From an uncultured Limosilactobacillus sp. (lineage in GTDB: Bacteria > Bacillota > Bacilli > Lactobacillales > Lactobacillaceae): DNA of 51,803 bases. The translations under genes were made by a program, and so were the position numbers. The stretch lies in assembly GCF_934202235.1 (NCBI RefSeq), contig NZ_CAKPXS010000005.1, positions 1 to 51,803 on the forward strand. The letters are read 5' to 3'. Of this stretch, positions 49,217 through 51,803 are shown piece after piece (within the stretch, counting starts at the first letter, position 1; every line of letters begins with the position of its first letter). A model generated the notes under the pieces. The model was not told the origin of the DNA and did not search any database. It saw only the letters and a program-made list of their open reading frames with translations.

Positions 49217-49245
49217 AGTGTAAGCGTCAAAGAGTGGAAAGTCAA
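49217..49245 (-). promoter_or_regulatory. pyr operon promoter
   Basis: Minus strand: -35 TTGACT (49240-49245), 17-bp spacer, -10 TACACT (49217-49222). It starts 5 bp after the purA stop, and no terminator separates purA, so purA transcripts may enter the pyr attenuator. Confidence 0.75.
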
Positions 49246-49249
49246 CTAA

Positions 49250-50539
49250 CTAATTGTCCCACGAGTCATGAAGGATAATTGTCTGGTCACGGTCTGGACC
49301 AACAGAAACCGTCGCCAGTGGCGTCCGTGACAACTCGCTAATCCGCTTCAGGTAGTTTTGGGCGTTTGCCGGCAAGTCATCCCAGCTCTTAGCCTTCGTG
49401 ATGTCTTCATCCCAACCCGGTAATTCTTCATAGACCGGCTTGCAACGTTGCAGCTCACTGAGACTGGCTGGGTAGTAATCGATCTGCTTGCCGTCAAGTT
49501 CGTAGGCTGTACAGATCTTCACTGTCTTGAAACCTGACAAAACATCCAGCAGGTTCAAACTGAGGTAAGTCAGACCATCGGCCCGCCAAGCGTGACGCAT
49601 TGCAACGGAATCAAACCAGCCAACCCGGCGTGGCCGGCCAGTAACAACACCGTATTCATGGCCCGTTTCACGGATGCGGTCACCAATTTCGTCATTTAAC
49701 TCCGTTGGGAACGGACCAGCACCGACACGCGTACAGTAAGCCTTGCAGATACCGACGATCGTGTCCAAACGGTTTGGCCCCACACCGGCCCCGGTAGCAG
49801 CACCACCAGCAACCGGGTTGGATGAGGTAACGTATGGGTAAGTCCCTTCGTCAATATCCAGCATTGTCCCCTGGGCACCTTCAAAGAGCACCTTTTCGCC
49901 CTTATCCATCGCGTCGTTGATCAACAGCGACGTGTCGGCAACGTACTTCTTCAATTCCTTCCCGTATTCCAGGTAGTCATTGTAGATATCGTCAAACCGC
50001 AGTGCTTCGTGACCATAAACCTTCGTTAAAATAGCATTCTTCAGTTCCAGGTTGCGGCGCAGCTTAGCCTCAAAAACGTCGGGCTCCAGCAGGTCGCACA
50101 TCCGGATCCCAATCCGGGAAACCTTGTCCATGTAAGTAGGACCGATTCCCCGCTTGGTCGTGCCAACCTTATTCTTCCCCTTCGCCGCTTCTTCACATCC
50201 ATCAAAGACGATGTGGTACGGCATGGTAATGTGAGCCCGGTTGGATACCCGTAAGTTATCCGTGTTAATCCCGTTCTCGTTCAGGTAGTGGATTTCATCC
50301 AGCAGTGCCTTCGGGTTCACAACGACCCCATTACCGATAATCGCCAGCTTCTTCGAGCCAAAGATCCCGCACGGTACTAGCCGCAGAGCATACTTCTTTC
50401 CTTCAAAAACAATCGAGTGCCCCGCGTTGTTCCCTCCCTGGGAACGAACGACAACGTCAGCTTCCTGGCTCAGGTAATCGGTCATCTTCCCCTTACCTTC
50501 GTCGCCCCATTGGCTACCAACGATCACAACTGCAGACAT
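49250..50539 (-). CDS. purA: Adenylosuccinate synthetase PurA
   Basis: 429 aa. GTP-dependent condensation of IMP and aspartate to adenylosuccinate, the first step to AMP; product is the substrate of PurB, encoded at the left end. P-loop-like GSQWGDEGKGKMTDYL at the N-terminus, NAGHSIVFEGKKYALRLVP, GTTKRGIGPTYMDK and VGVGPNR-type IMP site (GAGVGPNRLDT) are seen. Promoter carries PurBoxes. Downstream is the pyr operon, same strand. Confidence 0.98.
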   Translation of the reverse strand: MSAVVIVGSQWGDEGKGKMTDYLSQEADVVVRSQGGNNAGHSIVFEGKKYALRLVPCGIFGSKKLAIIGNGVVVNPKALLDEIHYLNENGINTDNLRVSNRAHITMPYHIVFDGCEEAAKGKNKVGTTKRGIGPTYMDKVSRIGIRMCDLLEPDVFEAKLRRNLELKNAILTKVYGHEALRFDDIYNDYLEYGKELKKYVADTSLLINDAMDKGEKVLFEGAQGTMLDIDEGTYPYVTSSNPVAGGAATGAGVGPNRLDTIVGICKAYCTRVGAGPFPTELNDEIGDRIRETGHEYGVVTGRPRRVGWFDSVAMRHAWRADGLTYLSLNLLDVLSGFKTVKICTAYELDGKQIDYYPASLSELQRCKPVYEELPGWDEDITKAKSWDDLPANAQNYLKRISELSRTPLATVSVGPDRDQTIILHDSWDN

Positions 50540-50580
50540 TTAATTCACCTCATTAAAAAATAGACCATACTTACCCAATG

Positions 50581-50609
50581 ATTTTACCGAACTTTAGCCA
50601 GAGATTCAA
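50581..50609 (-). promoter_or_regulatory. purA promoter with PurBox
   Basis: Minus strand: -35 TTGAAT (50604-50609), 17-bp spacer, -10 TAAAAT (50581-50586). A perfect PurBox core CCGAAC (50587-50592, plus strand) fills the spacer next to the -10. Confidence 0.7.
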
Positions 50610-50615
50610 TCTTTT

Positions 50616-50632
50616 CCGAACCTTTTTCGGAA
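50616..50632. promoter_or_regulatory. Second PurBox pair between purA and guaC
   Basis: TTCCGAAC and TTCGGAA (palindromic arms TTCCGAA/TTCGGAA, 50615-50632) with a perfect CCGAAC at 50616-50621. Lies just upstream of the purA -35 and about 30 bp before the guaC -35. Confidence 0.65.
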
Positions 50633-50661
50633 CTTTTTTCGAAAATGTACGGTCAATTAAC

Positions 50662-50690
50662 TTGACGGGTTCCCCTGCTTTGGAGATAAT
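50662..50690 (+). promoter_or_regulatory. guaC promoter
   Basis: -35 TTGACG (50662-50667), 17-bp spacer, -10 GATAAT (50685-50690). Divergent from purA. Confidence 0.7.
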
Positions 50691-50728
50691 AGCTGGTGGT
50701 TAAACAAGGAAAAAGAGAGGTTTAATCG

Positions 50729-51703
50729 ATGAAAACTTTTGATTACGATGATGTCCAACTCGTTCCTAATAAGTGTGTCATTAAGAGTCGGAAAGAAGCG
50801 GACACGAGTGTCCAATTTGGCCCCCGTCGTTTTAAGATCCCCGTGGTACCGGCCAACATGGAAAGTGTTATTAACGAAGAACTTGCTACCTGGCTGGCTG
50901 CGCATGGTTACTACTACGTCATGCACCGCTTTGAACCGGCAACCAGGCTGGCTTTCGTGAAACGAATGCAGGAGCGTGGTCTTTTTGCCTCCATTTCGGT
51001 AGGAATTAAGGATAGTGAATATGAGTTTATCGACCAGCTAAAAGCCGAACATTTGATGCCAGAATACATTACCATTGACGTTGCTCACGGTCACTCCGAT
51101 TACGTCATTAAGATGATCCAATATATTAAACAACAGCTGCCAAATAGCTTCGTGACGGCTGGCAACGTCGCTACTCCTGAAGCTGTTCGTGACTTAGAAA
51201 ACGCTGGCGCTGACGCAACGAAGGTTGGTGTTGGTCCGGGCAAGGCCTGCATCACTAAACTCAAAACCGGCTTTGGAACTGGTGGCTGGCAACTCGCAGC
51301 TCTCCGCTTGTGTAGCAAGGCTGCTTCTAAACCACTGGTCGCCGATGGCGGGATCCGCCACAATGGGGATATTGCCAAGTCTGTCCGCTTCGGTGCCTCG
51401 ATGGTCATGATTGGTTCGATGCTGGCGGGTCACATCGAGTCGCCGGGTAACGTCATCACCATTGATGGCAAGCAATATAAGCAGTACTGGGGGTCAGCCT
51501 CCGAAATTCAAAAGGGTGCTTACCGCAACGTGGAAGGCAAACAGATGCTGGTTCCTTTCCGGGGTTCCATCGCTGACACTCTCCAGGAGATGCAAGAAGA
51601 CCTCCAGTCCTCCATTTCTTACGCCGGTGGGCGCGATCTCAAGTCCATCACCAAAGTGGACTACGTTATTGTTAAAAATTCAATCATGGATGGTGACTAT
51701 TAA
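50729..51703 (+). CDS. guaC: GMP reductase
   Basis: 324 aa, Firmicutes GuaC type. NADPH-dependent conversion of GMP to IMP, balancing adenine and guanine nucleotides. FDYDDVQLVPNKC at the N-terminus and the GVGPGKACITK loop (catalytic Cys) distinguish it from IMP dehydrogenase; no CBS domain. GAGAGG is 9 nt before the ATG. Monocistronic, divergent from purA. Confidence 0.96.
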   Translation: MKTFDYDDVQLVPNKCVIKSRKEADTSVQFGPRRFKIPVVPANMESVINEELATWLAAHGYYYVMHRFEPATRLAFVKRMQERGLFASISVGIKDSEYEFIDQLKAEHLMPEYITIDVAHGHSDYVIKMIQYIKQQLPNSFVTAGNVATPEAVRDLENAGADATKVGVGPGKACITKLKTGFGTGGWQLAALRLCSKAASKPLVADGGIRHNGDIAKSVRFGASMVMIGSMLAGHIESPGNVITIDGKQYKQYWGSASEIQKGAYRNVEGKQMLVPFRGSIADTLQEMQEDLQSSISYAGGRDLKSITKVDYVIVKNSIMDGDY

Positions 51704-51726
51704 CCACTCGTTACACAGCAAAAAAC

Positions 51727-51752
51727 GGCTCTTTGTCAAATCCTGTTGATGG
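51727..51752 (+). mobile_element. Possible ISL3-type inverted-repeat end
   Basis: The sequence starting GGCTCTTTGTCAAATC resembles ends of ISL3-family elements in lactobacilli. No transposase is seen because the window stops 51 bp later, so this is tentative. Confidence 0.25.
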
Positions 51753-51754
51753 GT

Positions 51755-51788
51755 AAGAATCAGGCTTAAGCGGCCTGGTTCTTTTTTT
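51755..51788 (+). terminator. Terminator after guaC
   Basis: AAGAATCAGGC-7 nt-GCCTGGTTCTT (one G-T pair) followed by T5. Confidence 0.85.
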
Positions 51789-51803
51789 GTGCCATTTGGC
51801 GGA

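Noticed and set aside
1..51803. CRISPR arrays, tRNA, rRNA, prophage genes
   Set aside because: No regularly spaced repeats, cloverleaf sequences, ribosomal RNA segments or phage structural genes were seen on reading both strands.

Overview
The window reads as an origin-proximal chromosomal segment of a Firmicutes lactic acid bacterium. The best fit is Limosilactobacillus or a close relative with medium GC content. The reasons are the rsmG-noc-soj-parB-DUF951-ychF-DUF1129-guaB gene order, an IMP dehydrogenase without CBS domains, a dltXABCD operon, T-box riboswitches, PyrR attenuators, strong AGGAGG ribosome binding sites and many TTG starts. I found no rRNA, tRNA, CRISPR array, prophage or intact insertion sequence. 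Coding density is high. Species assignment is inference.

Layout, left to right: (1) 0-3 kb, purE-purK-purB on the minus strand. (2) 3-9 kb, a small membrane protein, fhs, an AI-2E family transporter, cfa and azlCD. (3) 9-11.7 kb, a three-gene envelope-sensing operon (Ser-rich membrane protein, OmpR-type regulator, histidine kinase). (4) 11.8-18.5 kb, guaB, DUF1129, ychF, DUF951, parB, soj, noc, rsmG. (5) 18.6-21 kb, nucleoside hydrolase and NupC-type nucleoside transporter. (6) 21-30.3 kb, a block with five T-box leaders: an APC permease, tyrS, a ketopantoate-reductase-family gene, trpS and serS, together with a zinc-free rpsN and an aminotransferase. (7) 30.3-36.2 kb, an M20 peptidase and dltXABCD. 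(8) 36.3-39.9 kb, nagB divergent from a mannose-family PTS (order B-C-D-A). (9) 40-46 kb, two FMN reductases (one fused to a PAS domain and an acidic tail), an RlmD-type methyltransferase, a small membrane protein, a composite palindromic repeat, and a GntR/ABC cassette that carries a perfect parS site. (10) 46-51.8 kb, pyrR-pyrD-pyrFE (a pyrF-pyrE fusion), then purA divergent from guaC.

How the genes connect: purA and purB convert IMP to AMP, guaB draws IMP toward GMP, guaC returns GMP to IMP, and nupC plus the hydrolase bring in and split nucleosides. CCGAAC (PurBox) cores sit in or beside the guaB and purA promoters and upstream of the guaC promoter, with weaker versions near purE and fhs, which suggests one PurR-type purine regulon. 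Noc and ParB are encoded here, and the window also holds a perfect parS palindrome and two Noc-type ATTTCCCGGGAAAT palindromes. One of these lies exactly in the trpS promoter spacer.

I do not see a clearly new multi-gene defence or biosynthetic system. The most unusual items are the in-frame PyrF-PyrE fusion, the Noc-site/trpS promoter overlap, an inferred isoleucine T-box on a PanE-family gene, the short T-box with a TGGA core on the APC permease, the FMN-reductase/PAS/acidic-tail fusion, the dlt leader structure, and an RlmD homologue that has lost three of its four iron-sulfur cysteines.
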